Shown here in pieces: positions 29,344 through 38,227 of a stretch of 64,000 nt of DNA (its first letter is position 1; each line of letters begins with the position of its first letter). The notes under the pieces were generated by a model that saw nothing but the letters and a program-made list of their open reading frames with translations, was not told the origin of the DNA and made no database searches. This stretch comes from Castellaniella sp040276065. GTDB taxonomy: Bacteria > Pseudomonadota > Gammaproteobacteria > Burkholderiales > Burkholderiaceae_B. A program made the position numbers and the translations under genes. The stretch covers positions 124,001-188,000 of the forward strand of contig NZ_JBELOI010000004.1 of assembly GCF_040276065.1 (NCBI RefSeq). Reading direction: 5' to 3'.

Positions 29344-29769
29344 CTACTTGGCGAACAACTGGCCGATATCCTTGAAGGCCTTGAATTCCAGGGCATTGCC
29401 ACAGGGATCCAGCAGGAACATGGTGGCCTGCTCCCCGACCTGGCCCTTGAAGCGCACGTAGGGCTCTATCACGAACGCCGTGCCAAAGGACTTCAGGCGC
29501 TCGGCGAGCGCCTCCCACTGCGCCCATTCCAGCACAATGCCGAAATGCGGCACCGGCACCTCGTGTCCATCGACCGGATTGGTGTGGGCATTCTCTTGCG
29601 AGGCCGTCCTGGGGTGCTCGTGGATCACGAGCTGGTGGCCGTAGAAATTGAAATCGACCCACTGCGCGCTGGAGCGGCCCTCTTCGAGGCCGAACACCTC
29701 GCCGTAGAAGCGGCGGGCGGCGGGCAGGTCGTAGACGGGAATTGCAAGGTGGAAGGGGGACAGGCTCAT
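29344..29769 (-). CDS. VOC (glyoxalase/bleomycin resistance) superfamily protein
   Basis: The 141-residue protein has two beta-alpha-beta-beta-beta modules. Likely metal ligands are His7 in SPFHLAIPVYDL, His in VPHFGIVLEW and Glu in CGNALEFKAF; a fourth may be in QLVIHEHP. The family includes glyoxalases and dioxygenases, and the specific reaction cannot be assigned. ATG at 29769 was chosen because it matches the family start and has GGA at a suitable distance; the frame extends 18 codons upstream. Confidence 0.82.
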   Translation of the reverse strand: MSLSPFHLAIPVYDLPAARRFYGEVFGLEEGRSSAQWVDFNFYGHQLVIHEHPRTASQENAHTNPVDGHEVPVPHFGIVLEWAQWEALAERLKSFGTAFVIEPYVRFKGQVGEQATMFLLDPCGNALEFKAFKDIGQLFAK

Positions 29770-29946
29770 CTGGATTCCATGGAGGCGGATGTTCGGCGCC
29801 AGCCGCCGCGCGACGCTCGCCACGGGAACCGGCCGGTGATCTTGTTTAATCTTAACAGGGCGAAGCGCGGGCGGTCACGACATACAATGCCCCTTGGCGG
29901 CGGCTCACATCGACCCGCCCGGCGACAGGCCACAGAGGAGCAAGCC

Positions 29947-31245
29947 ATGAACCCGCTGACCGCGGCCCTGGACATCGAGGCCAGCGAGCTACTGCCAAAA
30001 CTGGAGTCGATCTACAAAGATCTGCACCGCAATCCGGAGCTCTCCATGCAGGAAGTCCGTAGCGCGGACGTCACGGCCGATTACCTCCAGACCCAGGGCT
30101 TCGAGGTCGCGCGCCGGGTCGGTGTGACGGGCGTGGTCGGCCTCCTGAGAAACGGCGAGGGTCCGACAGTGATGCTGCGCGCCGATATGGATGCCCTGCC
30201 CGTGGTGGAGGCCACCGGCCTGCCCTATGCAAGCAGCGTCAGGGTCCGGGATGAGGACGGCGCCGAGGTCGGCGTCTCGCACGTGTGCGGCCATGACCTG
30301 CATATGACTTGGCTAATGGGCGTGGCCCGGATCCTGTCCCGCCATCGCGATGCGTGGGCGGGGACCGTGCTGGCGGTCTTCCAGCCTGGCGAGGAGGTTG
30401 GCCTCGGCGCGCAAAGCATGATCGACGACGGCATGTTCGAGCGCTTCCCCAAGCCCGACGTCGTCCTGGGCCAGCATGTCGTCGTCGGCGAGGCGGGCAC
30501 CGTGGGCTATCGCAGCGGCGTCATCCTGTCCGCGGGCGACAGTCTGAAGGTCAAGCTCTTTGGCCGCGGAGCCCACGGCTCGCAGCCACAAACCGCCATC
30601 GACCCGGTCATCATGGCCGCAGCCACGGCAATGCGGCTGCAAACCATCGTATCGCGCGAGATCGCACCCACCGACAACGCGGTGCTGACCATCGGATCGC
30701 TGCATGCCGGGGTCCGAGAGAACATCATCCCCGAGGATGCCACGCTCCGGCTGAACATCCGCACGACCGACGAGGGCGTCCGCGCCACGATGCTTGCCGC
30801 CGTCCGGCGAATATGCTGCGCGGAATGCCAGGCCTCGAACGCGCCGCGCGAACCCGAGTTCACTACCATCAGCTCCTTTCCGGTGACCCGCAACGATGTC
30901 GAATCCACCGAGAGGATCGCACTGGCGTTCAAGGCGCAGTTCGGCGAGCGGGCCTACGAAACCGAGCCGGCGGGCGCGAGCGAGGACTTCAGCCTCTTCG
31001 GACGTGCCTGGCAGGTACCCTACGTCTTCTGGTTCGTGGGTGGCACAGACGCCGAGACCTACGCCCGAGCCAAGGCGGCCGGACAGCTCAACACCCTGCC
31101 CAACAACCATTCACCCAAGTTCGCGCCGGTGATCCACCCAACGCTCGGCGCTGGTCTGCAGGCCATGCTGACCGCCGCATCGGTATGGCTGTGCAACCCC
31201 GCCCGCGCCCGGCACGGCACCTTGAGACCGCGAGAGGAGACATGA
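29947..31245 (+). CDS. M20-family amidohydrolase / metallopeptidase
   Basis: The 432-residue zinc enzyme is of the hippurate hydrolase/N-acyl amino acid amidohydrolase group. The metal and catalytic motifs MLRADMDALPV, SHVCGHDLHM (near residue 118), VFQPGEEVGLGA and GASEDFSLFG are visible, with the dimerisation domain containing GRGAHGSQPQTAIDP. No signal peptide is seen. ATG at 29947 is preceded by GAGGAG. Its stop overlaps the start of an outer-membrane barrel gene (ATGA), so the two are translationally coupled, an odd functional pair. Confidence 0.9.
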   Translation: MNPLTAALDIEASELLPKLESIYKDLHRNPELSMQEVRSADVTADYLQTQGFEVARRVGVTGVVGLLRNGEGPTVMLRADMDALPVVEATGLPYASSVRVRDEDGAEVGVSHVCGHDLHMTWLMGVARILSRHRDAWAGTVLAVFQPGEEVGLGAQSMIDDGMFERFPKPDVVLGQHVVVGEAGTVGYRSGVILSAGDSLKVKLFGRGAHGSQPQTAIDPVIMAAATAMRLQTIVSREIAPTDNAVLTIGSLHAGVRENIIPEDATLRLNIRTTDEGVRATMLAAVRRICCAECQASNAPREPEFTTISSFPVTRNDVESTERIALAFKAQFGERAYETEPAGASEDFSLFGRAWQVPYVFWFVGGTDAETYARAKAAGQLNTLPNNHSPKFAPVIHPTLGAGLQAMLTAASVWLCNPARARHGTLRPREET

Positions 31246-32051
31246 TGGATCGGCAAACGCTTGGGGCCCTGCTGATGGCCGGAGCGCTCGGTGCCGGGCC
31301 TTGTCTCGCGGCGGACACCGCGCCTGATTCCCCAGGCGCGTACATCGGCGTATTCGGTGGCACCGGCACGGCGATTGCGAGCAGCCTGCGGCAACGAGGC
31401 GCCGTCCTTTTGCCGGGCCCGCTGCCGCCGCTGCCGATCGATGCGCAAGGCTCCACCGGCAGCGGCGAGCGTGTGTCGCTGGGCGGCATCCAGGCCGGCT
31501 ATGAATGGGGGCGCCGAAGCATCGGATCCACCCGCTGGGGGCTCAACCCCGCCACGGAAATCGAGGCTTTTCACCTGGGAGAACACACGCCAGTGGGCGA
31601 GATGCCCGTCACGCCCCGCGCCCTGGGCACACAATACGTCACGTTTCCCATGACGGCGGACGTCCTCCTGGCCAATGCGGTCTTCACCATCCACACGCCC
31701 TTCTCGGACACGATCCTGCCTTACGTGGGAGCCGGCGCCGGACTGGCCCGCTTGTCCGTCAAGGGATCCGATTCCGCCAATCCCTCCGAACCGGGCATCA
31801 ATCACTTCAACTCGGACCCCGACGCCTCGGACACCGCCTTCGCCATGCAATTCAAAGTCGGCCTCAAGGCCAAGGCGAGTCGCCGGGTGCGCCTGTTTGC
31901 CGAGTATCGCCACCTCTCCATCGAGGCGACACGCTATACCTTCGGCTCGACGGACTATCCGGGCCTGCACCTCCCAACACGGACCTGGGACGTGGGCCTC
32001 GGCCGCCAGAACTACAATCTCTTCGTCGCCGGCCTGCAATACCGGTTCTGA
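31242..32051 (+). CDS. Outer-membrane beta-barrel protein
   Basis: The 269-residue precursor has a signal peptide (LGALLMAGALGAGPCLA, cleavage near LAADT). Alternating amphipathic strands, GGIQAGYEWG, ILPYVGAGAGLARLSV, FKVGLKAKASRRVRLFAEYR and the terminal NLFVAGLQYRF ending in aromatic Phe, are typical of eight-stranded barrels. The function is unknown; an OmpW/Opa-like pore or adhesin is possible. Two overlapping ATGs (31242, 31245) follow GAGAGGAG. It overlaps the M20 gene. Confidence 0.8.
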   Translation: MMDRQTLGALLMAGALGAGPCLAADTAPDSPGAYIGVFGGTGTAIASSLRQRGAVLLPGPLPPLPIDAQGSTGSGERVSLGGIQAGYEWGRRSIGSTRWGLNPATEIEAFHLGEHTPVGEMPVTPRALGTQYVTFPMTADVLLANAVFTIHTPFSDTILPYVGAGAGLARLSVKGSDSANPSEPGINHFNSDPDASDTAFAMQFKVGLKAKASRRVRLFAEYRHLSIEATRYTFGSTDYPGLHLPTRTWDVGLGRQNYNLFVAGLQYRF

Positions 32052-32089
32052 GCCGCGGCGGCGGGCGCGTCGCACCGGCGCCCGCCGCA

Positions 32090-32656
32090 TCACGCACGCA
32101 TGGCCCTCAACGCCTCGGCCCAGCGCAGCAATTCATCCAGCATGGTCTTGGCCGACGCATCGATCGGTTCGTTGGAAGCGAACACGCCATCGTCGCCGAT
32201 GTGGCTGGCTACCCTCGGCACCGTGACGCCTTCCGCCATCGGCATCATCTTGAGCGTGGTGACATGCAGCCTTTCCATCTGGACCGCTCGCAGCCCCCCC
32301 GAAACGCCGCCGTAGCCCACGAAGCCGCAAGGTTTATAGTTCCATTCCTTGTAGAGGAAGTCGAGGGCGTTGACCAAGGCCGGCGGCGGACTGTAGTTGT
32401 ACTCCGGGCTCACGAACACATAGGCGTCGGCGGCGGCCACAATCGCGCTCCAGCGCCGGGTATGCTCGTGCTCATACTGCTGCATGCGGGGGTGCTCCGG
32501 CTCGTCGTATAGCGGCAGACCGACATCGGCCAGGTCGACGAGTTGCGCCTCGAAGGCGCCGTGCGCGCACGCAAATTCGTGAAACCAGCGGGCCACCGCC
32601 GGCCCGACCCGTCCGGGTCGCGTGCTGCAGACGATGGTTTGAAGCCTCAAGGCCAT
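32090..32656 (-). CDS. NADPH-dependent FMN reductase family flavoprotein
   Basis: The 188-residue flavodoxin-like fold has FMN phosphate loop CSTRPGRVGPAVARWF near the N-terminus and the FMN-ring motif SPEYNYSPPPALVNALDFL. GYGGVSGGLRAVQMERL follows. These enzymes reduce FMN, quinones, chromate or azo dyes with NAD(P)H. ATG is preceded by AAGGAAG. It is divergent from an EamA exporter gene, with a 157-bp gap that holds the promoters of both. Confidence 0.88.
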   Translation of the reverse strand: MALRLQTIVCSTRPGRVGPAVARWFHEFACAHGAFEAQLVDLADVGLPLYDEPEHPRMQQYEHEHTRRWSAIVAAADAYVFVSPEYNYSPPPALVNALDFLYKEWNYKPCGFVGYGGVSGGLRAVQMERLHVTTLKMMPMAEGVTVPRVASHIGDDGVFASNEPIDASAKTMLDELLRWAEALRAMRA

Positions 32657-32813
32657 GGTTCTTCCTTTTATCGATGGGGACCCGCTATCGTACTGCGAAC
32701 CCGAAGGCCGGCCCGGCACCCCAAGAGTCGCCACCGCCACAATGAAGTAAATTACCCATTGAACGCCGGCCCCCCGAGCGGCGCCACCCCGTTCAGGATG
32801 TTCAGGAAACTGC

Positions 32814-33713
32814 ATGAAAACTCGGGCAAGCGACCTGCTGTCGACCGCCATCGCCCCCATTGTCTGGGGCAGCACCTATATCGTCACCACCGAGCTGCTG
32901 CCCGGTTTTTCGCCCTTGACGGCCGCCGCCCTGCGTGCGCTGCCGGCGGGGATTCTCCTGCTCCTGGTCTCCCGGCGGCTGCCGAGCGGCATCTGGTGGC
33001 TGCGCTGCCTGTTCCTGGGCGCCCTGAATTTCTCGCTCTTCTGGAGCCTGCTGTTCGTCGCGGCCTATCGACTCCCCGGCGGCATCGCCGGGACCGTCCT
33101 GTCGGCTCAGCCCCTGATCGTCGTTTTCCTAGCCTCGTTTCTGCTTGCCACCCCACTGCGTCCCTTGACGGTCTTCGCTGCGCTCGCCGGCATGGGCGGC
33201 GTGGGCCTGCTGGTGCTGACGCCCGACGCGGCGCTCGACGCCGTGGGCGTCGGCGCGGGCCTGGCCGGCGCGACCGCCATGGCGCTGGGAACCATACTGA
33301 CCCGCAAATGGCAGCCGCCGATGTCGGCGATGACCTCCACCGCGTGGCAACTACTCTTTGGTGGCCTGCTCCTCGCGCCCGCGGCGCTGCTGTTCGACCC
33401 GGCGCCGCCGGCCCTGAACGCCGCCAACCTGCTCGGGCTCGCGTGGCTCAGCCTGATCGGGGCCGCCCTCACCTACGCACTCTGGTTCAAGAGCACCGCG
33501 CGTCTGGATTCGGCCGTGGTGTCATCGCTGCTGTTCCTGAGCCCCCTGACGGCCGTGTTGCTCGGCTGGGTCTTCCTGGACCAAACGCTGAGCGCGCTCC
33601 AGGCGATCGGCATCGCCGTGATCCTCGGCAGCATATGGCTCAGCCAGCAGGCGCATGCGCGGGCAAAAACGCCCAACCGCCCCATGCGGACAGGCACGGA
33701 CCGGACGCTGTAA
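32814..33713 (+). CDS. EamA/DMT-superfamily transporter (YdcZ/RhaT-like two-repeat)
   Basis: The 299-residue protein has two EamA repeats and about ten helices. The start IAPIVWGSTYIVTTELLPGF and the second-repeat signature LLFLSPLTAVLLGWVFLDQTL are characteristic. It probably exports amino acids or toxic metabolites; the substrate is unknown. AGGAAACTGC precedes the ATG. The C-terminal tail is basic and cytoplasmic. Confidence 0.87.
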   Translation: MKTRASDLLSTAIAPIVWGSTYIVTTELLPGFSPLTAAALRALPAGILLLLVSRRLPSGIWWLRCLFLGALNFSLFWSLLFVAAYRLPGGIAGTVLSAQPLIVVFLASFLLATPLRPLTVFAALAGMGGVGLLVLTPDAALDAVGVGAGLAGATAMALGTILTRKWQPPMSAMTSTAWQLLFGGLLLAPAALLFDPAPPALNAANLLGLAWLSLIGAALTYALWFKSTARLDSAVVSSLLFLSPLTAVLLGWVFLDQTLSALQAIGIAVILGSIWLSQQAHARAKTPNRPMRTGTDRTL

Positions 33714-33748
33714 GATCGAGCCATCGTTCCCAACCCCCGTGTCACCTC

Positions 33749-33895
33749 ATGGCCCTCATCAAACCCGTCAGCTCGCTGCGCAGCTACGATGGACAGGCGC
33801 ACGTCCATGAGCATGATGACGTGCAGATCATGGTGCCGTTGGCGGGGCGCATGGACCTGGAGGTCAACGGGCGGCTGGAACGGGCCAGCCGGTGA
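33749..33895 (+). pseudogene. N-terminal remnant of an AraC-family regulator (cupin part only)
   Basis: Forty-eight codons (ALIKPVSSLRSYDGQAHVHE through GRMDLEVNGRLERASR) resemble the start of the AraC_binding cupin domain, with HVHEHDDVQIMVPLAGRM as the beta-barrel metal-site region. The frame then stops and the HTH domain is absent; an EamA gene begins 18 bp later. It is best read as the truncated first piece of a regulator gene that has lost ~200 codons. Confidence 0.6.
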
Positions 33896-33912
33896 GCTGC
33901 CACCATGATGGT

Positions 33913-34830
33913 ATGAGCGCCCCGACCAAAACACCCTCCTCCTCTCCGGCCTCGTCCCTGCAAGGCGTGCTGCTGGTGCTCGGCGCCGCCGTGCTCTGGG
34001 GGACCACAGGCACGGCCCAGAGCTTTTCCTCCGCCGCGCTGTCGCCCTATTGGGTAGGCGCACTGCGCCTGCTGGTCGCCTCCCTTTTCTTCCTCGCCTA
34101 TGCCGCCTGGGCCCTCGGACCCGTCCGCCTGGGCCGCGAGCTCGCCGACCTGCACTGGCAGCAGGCGATCTGGGCCGGCGCCTGCATGGCGGGCTACAAC
34201 CTGACGTTTTTCGCCGGGGTGAAGGCCACCGGCGTGGCCGTCGGCACGGCGCTGGCGCTGGGCAGCGGTCCGATCTGGGCCGGGCTGCTGCAGATGCTGG
34301 CCGGCGCACGCCCAGGCGCGGGCTGGTGGGCAGGCACCCTGCTGGCCGTCGCTGGCGGCACGCTGCTGGTCTTTGGACGCGGCGGCGACATCCAGGCTGA
34401 TCCGCTGGGCATCGCGCTCTGCCTGGCTGCCGGCCTGGCGTACGCGCTGTATGCCCTGCTCAACAAACGGCTCGTTCACCGCTCGGCACCCGCCGTCACG
34501 ACGCTGGCCGTTTTCATGGTGGGCGCGCTGCTGGCCCTGCCGGCGGCGGGACTACAGGCCGGGCCGCTGCAGATCACGGGCCCGGGCTGGCTACTGGTCG
34601 GTTTCCTGGGCATCGCGGCCACCGGTATCGCCTACTTGCTGTTCAGCACGGGATTGCGCAGCATCAGCGCCGCCAGCGGCGTATCGCTGGCCTTGATGGA
34701 GCCGGTCACTGCGTTCCTGCTGGCGATCCTGGTGGTGGGCGAGCAGCCCGGCGCACTGGCCTATGCCGGCCTGGCGGCCCTGCTGGCCGGGCTGGTCATC
34801 GTCATCCGGGCCGAAACGCGCCCGACATAG
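33913..34830 (+). CDS. EamA/DMT-superfamily transporter (third in window)
   Basis: The 305-residue two-repeat transporter has about ten helices. Motifs include LGAAVLWGTTGTAQSFS at the start, VAVGTALALGSGPIWAGLLQML in repeat one and SGVSLALMEPVTAFLLAILVVGEQP in repeat two, which resembles RhtA/YtfF-like exporters. ATG at 33913 is preferred to a GTG at 33892 that overlaps the truncated AraC remnant. The adjoining regulator fragment suggests this was once a regulator-exporter pair. Confidence 0.85.
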   Translation: MSAPTKTPSSSPASSLQGVLLVLGAAVLWGTTGTAQSFSSAALSPYWVGALRLLVASLFFLAYAAWALGPVRLGRELADLHWQQAIWAGACMAGYNLTFFAGVKATGVAVGTALALGSGPIWAGLLQMLAGARPGAGWWAGTLLAVAGGTLLVFGRGGDIQADPLGIALCLAAGLAYALYALLNKRLVHRSAPAVTTLAVFMVGALLALPAAGLQAGPLQITGPGWLLVGFLGIAATGIAYLLFSTGLRSISAASGVSLALMEPVTAFLLAILVVGEQPGALAYAGLAALLAGLVIVIRAETRPT

Positions 34831-34885
34831 ACCCGCAACGCAAGATGCCGCGACGGTGACAGGCGGCGTAAAGGCGGCGGGCCGC

Positions 34886-36754
34886 TCATGGATGCGGCGC
34901 ACGGCCGCTGAGCCGCCTCAAGTATGCCCTGACTTCCGGATCAGTCGCATAGACATAGCACCCCTTCATGCCTCGCGTCATCAGAGTACGGTATGTGTTC
35001 TTGATGATGCGGTCCGCCTTTTCCCGCGCCCACTCGGCATCGATGGCCAAATCCTTTTTATAGCCCTTAATGGATTTATCATGTCTGGCCCTGGCCTCGG
35101 GAACCGTCTTGAGCACGCCATTTTCCATGACAAGATCGGGCCCAATAATGACGCCGACATAGTCCACCTCGAGCCCCTGGCAGGTATGGATGCATCCCAC
35201 CTCCTTGATGGATTCGGGTGCGATGATCCAAAGGCTGCCGTCCTGGGACAGATTCCATTGGCGGGCATAATCGCCGATCACGATGTCATTGGCCCGGGGA
35301 TCCCTTTTGCTGCGCCAAGGCCAGCAATACCCTGCCACGACGCGTGCCTTGTTCCGATCATTCTTGGCCGCGATGGCGGCATGCATCTCTGCGGGATCGT
35401 CAAACACCTCGAACTCCATCGATGCCTCTTCGAGGGTCTGGTTTGCCGTCTGGCGAATATCCAGCACATGGTCGATCCAGGCCAGGTACCCATCCGATCC
35501 CGCACAGCGAAACTGCGACTCGAGCCGCATGACCTCCAGTCGCGCACCCCGCTCAGCGGCGAACTTGGAAATGATGGCCTTGGAGCCCACGTCCTTCCAG
35601 GTCACCTGCTGGCTTTCATCCAGAAAAAAGATCGCGCACGTCCCTGCCCGCACCAGGTCCCTGATGAGATGATCACCCTCGTTTCCGTAGAATCCGCCCT
35701 TTTCCGTCAAGCGATGGGATTCATCGACCACCAAAGTGCCGTACGCATTGGGCTCCGCTCCCATGAACCGATCCGGACCGCTGAAGAGACTGGCCAACTT
35801 CATCTTGTCCTGCTTGATTTTGCCCAGCTTTTCGACAAAAACGTGTCGAGGCGCGGCATTCTTCGACACATAGACCGCCAAATTCCGGTGCGACAGCAGG
35901 GCAGCGACCAGATGCACCGCCACCACGGATTTTCCGGTCCCCGGGCCGCCCTCCACGATGATGACGCGGGGCGCGGCCGGACTGGCGGTGCGCGCCGCTT
36001 CCAGACAGGTCTCGAATACTTCTTTTTGCTCGTCGAGCAGCACGAACTCCCGATGCCCCTGGACAATGCCTTTGACCGCGTCGGCCAGCGCCTTGGACGG
36101 TCGGATACGCCCGTTCTCCAACTCAAAAAGGACTTTCCCACCCCCGCCCCTGGGGACATGCGCGCGAATGAAGTCCCTGAGCCGATCGCGCTCGCCCTTG
36201 GCGAAAAGCGGCGCTTCCTCTAGATAGGCCCCATAGTGCGCGGCATCGATCACCCCGTCGCGCTTGTAATTGTGCAGATAAACGCAAGGCTGCAGCTTGA
36301 CGCCATCCTTGCCATACACGGCTTCGTTGAAGCCTCGCAAGAAGGCGGCATACGACCAAGCCTGGTACGAGGGGTGAACCTCTCGGCGCTCGGCGCCGCC
36401 CACATAGGTCAGCACGATGCCGTCCCGATCGGTGCCTTTGGCGGTCTCCCATTGCTTCAGCTCGATGATGACCGCGTGCCGCTCGCCACCTCGGGCATGA
36501 CCGGCGATTGTGACATCAATCCGCTTCAATGATTGAGGGAGCACAAACTCCACTGCAACGCCCAGGTCGTCATCCAGATTTTCATCGTCCAGCACGTTGG
36601 CGACATATTGAAGGGAATTTCCCCATGAGCGCTGCTCGCCCCTGGAGACGGATCGGCCGATCTTCGCCTTGAACCGGGCAAGAATGACCTCGTCGATATC
36701 CCCTTTCCTCACATCCTCCAGGAACCTGTGCTTCTCCGCCTGGTAAACAATCAC
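34886..36754 (-). CDS. DUF2075 helicase/ATPase with N-terminal PD-(D/E)XK-like nuclease motif
   Basis: The 622-residue protein has an N-terminal segment with RIDVTIAG then VIIELKQWE (D80, E98, K100), the spacing and strand pattern of a PD-(D/E)XK nuclease core. The C-terminal two thirds is a SF1-like DUF2075 ATPase: Walker A EGGPGTGKSVVAVHL (residues 269-276), DESH Walker B in TLVVDESHRL (D344, E345), arginine-rich LESQFRCAGSDGY and the late motif HTCQGLEVDYVGVIIG. No membrane segment is present. It is predicted to bind and cut or remodel nucleic acid. GTG start with GGAG upstream. It is 21 bp after the MazG-like gene. Confidence 0.8.
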   Translation of the reverse strand: MIVYQAEKHRFLEDVRKGDIDEVILARFKAKIGRSVSRGEQRSWGNSLQYVANVLDDENLDDDLGVAVEFVLPQSLKRIDVTIAGHARGGERHAVIIELKQWETAKGTDRDGIVLTYVGGAERREVHPSYQAWSYAAFLRGFNEAVYGKDGVKLQPCVYLHNYKRDGVIDAAHYGAYLEEAPLFAKGERDRLRDFIRAHVPRGGGGKVLFELENGRIRPSKALADAVKGIVQGHREFVLLDEQKEVFETCLEAARTASPAAPRVIIVEGGPGTGKSVVAVHLVAALLSHRNLAVYVSKNAAPRHVFVEKLGKIKQDKMKLASLFSGPDRFMGAEPNAYGTLVVDESHRLTEKGGFYGNEGDHLIRDLVRAGTCAIFFLDESQQVTWKDVGSKAIISKFAAERGARLEVMRLESQFRCAGSDGYLAWIDHVLDIRQTANQTLEEASMEFEVFDDPAEMHAAIAAKNDRNKARVVAGYCWPWRSKRDPRANDIVIGDYARQWNLSQDGSLWIIAPESIKEVGCIHTCQGLEVDYVGVIIGPDLVMENGVLKTVPEARARHDKSIKGYKKDLAIDAEWAREKADRIIKNTYRTLMTRGMKGCYVYATDPEVRAYLRRLSGRAPHP

Positions 36755-36775
36755 CGATGTCTCCCTGGACCGCCT

Positions 36776-37159
36776 TCAAAAATCCGTGTATTTCCTGCTG
36801 GTCCCGCGCGCCTTGTCGACGGGATACTTTTCCGCATTCAGCCGCAATTTCTCATCGACAGCCTGCGCCAGATCCACCTCGAGCACGTCGGCCAGCCGGA
36901 CCAAGTAGAGCAAGACATCGGCAAGTTCGTGACGAACCGCCTGTGCCGTCCGAATGTCGCGAGCAACATTCCGAGAATCATCCTCATTGAGCCACTGGAA
37001 CAGCTCCACCAATTCCCCGACCTCGGCCGTCAGCGCCATCGCCAGGTTTTTCGGCGAATGAAATTGCGCCCAATCCCTCTCCTGCGCGAATCTGCGAAGC
37101 GCATCCGCAAGCGGGCCAACCTCGATCAGGCGGCTCGGAGAGCCTGTGTTCTTATTCAT
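36776..37159 (-). CDS. MazG-like nucleotide pyrophosphohydrolase
   Basis: The 127-residue all-alpha NTP pyrophosphatase has the two acidic metal-binding pairs in AEVGELVELFQW (E46, E49) and HELADVLLYLVRLAD (E78, D81), plus the SPKNLAMAL helix. It is shorter than two-domain E. coli MazG and closer to the iMazG/RS21-C6/dCTPase group, which hydrolyses non-canonical or deoxy-NTPs to NMP and pyrophosphate. ATG at 37159 is taken as start; a codon 7 earlier is possible. It is first in a two-gene unit with the DUF2075 helicase. Confidence 0.87.
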   Translation of the reverse strand: MNKNTGSPSRLIEVGPLADALRRFAQERDWAQFHSPKNLAMALTAEVGELVELFQWLNEDDSRNVARDIRTAQAVRHELADVLLYLVRLADVLEVDLAQAVDEKLRLNAEKYPVDKARGTSRKYTDF

Positions 37160-37487
37160 CTCTAACCGTTTTCCAGGCAACGATATCAGTAATTGTACGT
37201 ACCCATTTTAACGAGCCATTCTCGTCACGCCCAGGATCATGCAACATGAGACCTCCGGCACCGCCCCCAGAGCGTCCGTCCAGCCGATCATCGGCCCCTC
37301 CGCCGCCTCAAACGCCGGCCAGGCCAGAAAGCCTGGAAATTCATCCCCTGTCGAGACAGTGCAAGACAGCGCAAGACGGCGGGCATAACATAGCGTCTAT
37401 CACCGCAAGGGCACGCACGAGGGTTCCCATGGATGCAATGCAATCGCAAGCCCTGATCACCGCCACCCCGGAACTGGAGGCGGCATC
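37160..37487. other. 328-bp gap with no convincing gene
   Basis: This divergent gap separates the MazG-like gene and the glutamine amidotransferase. The first ~70 bp are AT-richer (TCAGTAATTGTACGTACCC) and probably hold the MazG promoter. A plus-strand open stretch from 37246 is Pro-rich without family resemblance. A 20-codon reading starting ATG 37429 ends in ATGA overlap with the amidotransferase start and could be a small leader peptide, but nothing else supports it. Confidence 0.5.
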
Positions 37488-38186
37488 ATGACACGCACCG
37501 CCTGGGTCATCCGTCACCTCGCTTTCGAGGATCTGGGCATCCTGACGCCATTGCTGACTGAGCGCGGATACTCACTGCGGTACCTGGAGGCCGGCGTGGA
37601 CTCCATCCATGCGGATGGCTTCGCGCAAGCCGATCTGGCGGTCATCCTCGGAGGCCCGATCGGCGTCTATGAAACGGACCGCTACCCGTTCCTGCTGGCC
37701 GAACAGCGCGCCATCGCCGCCCGGCTGGCACAGGACAGGCCCACGCTGGGCGTCTGCCTCGGAGCCCAGCTCATGGCCCAGGCGCTCGGAGCCGAGGTGG
37801 TGGCCACGGGATGCTCGGAAATCGGCTACGCCCCCCTCTCACTCACGGACGAGGGACAGGCCTCGGCGCTGGGGGGCATCGGCACTGTGCCGGTCCTGCA
37901 TTGGCATGGCGATCAATTCTCGATCCCCGCGGGTGCCGTGCGACTTGCGCAAACACCCGGCTTCCCCAACCAGGCGTTCTCCCTCGGGCCCCGGATCCTC
38001 GGCCTGCAATTTCACCTGGAGGCCGATCACGCGCAAATCGAGCGATGGTTGATCGGCCATGCGCACGAATTGTCCGCTCGAGGGATCGACCCGCAAATCA
38101 TCAGACACGATGCCGCGCGGCACGGCGCCGCGCTGGCACTGGCGGCGCGCGCGGTATTCGGAGCCTGGCTGGAGGGCGCGTGCTAG
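37488..38186 (+). CDS. Class I glutamine amidotransferase (GMP synthase-like domain)
   Basis: The 232-residue single-domain GATase has nucleophile Cys90 in TLGVCLGAQLMAQALGAEV and the His/Glu dyad in LQFHLEADH (H176, E178). The oxyanion region is LAVILGGPIGVYE. It hydrolyses glutamine or a related gamma-glutamyl compound; a synthetase partner is not adjacent. Similar stand-alone proteins are annotated as glutamine amidotransferase. GGAGG precedes the ATG. It is 41 bp upstream of the acyltransferase gene. Confidence 0.87.
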   Translation: MTRTAWVIRHLAFEDLGILTPLLTERGYSLRYLEAGVDSIHADGFAQADLAVILGGPIGVYETDRYPFLLAEQRAIAARLAQDRPTLGVCLGAQLMAQALGAEVVATGCSEIGYAPLSLTDEGQASALGGIGTVPVLHWHGDQFSIPAGAVRLAQTPGFPNQAFSLGPRILGLQFHLEADHAQIERWLIGHAHELSARGIDPQIIRHDAARHGAALALAARAVFGAWLEGAC

Positions 38187-38227
38187 CATTGGGCTTCGGC
38201 CCGATGCGGGCGGCTCGCCCCGACTCC

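Noticed and set aside
37246..37491. An 81-codon plus-strand reading before the amidotransferase gene
   Set aside because: It is low-complexity Pro/Ser/Arg-rich, has no ribosome site at its start and no family resemblance. Only the last 20 codons could be a leader peptide.
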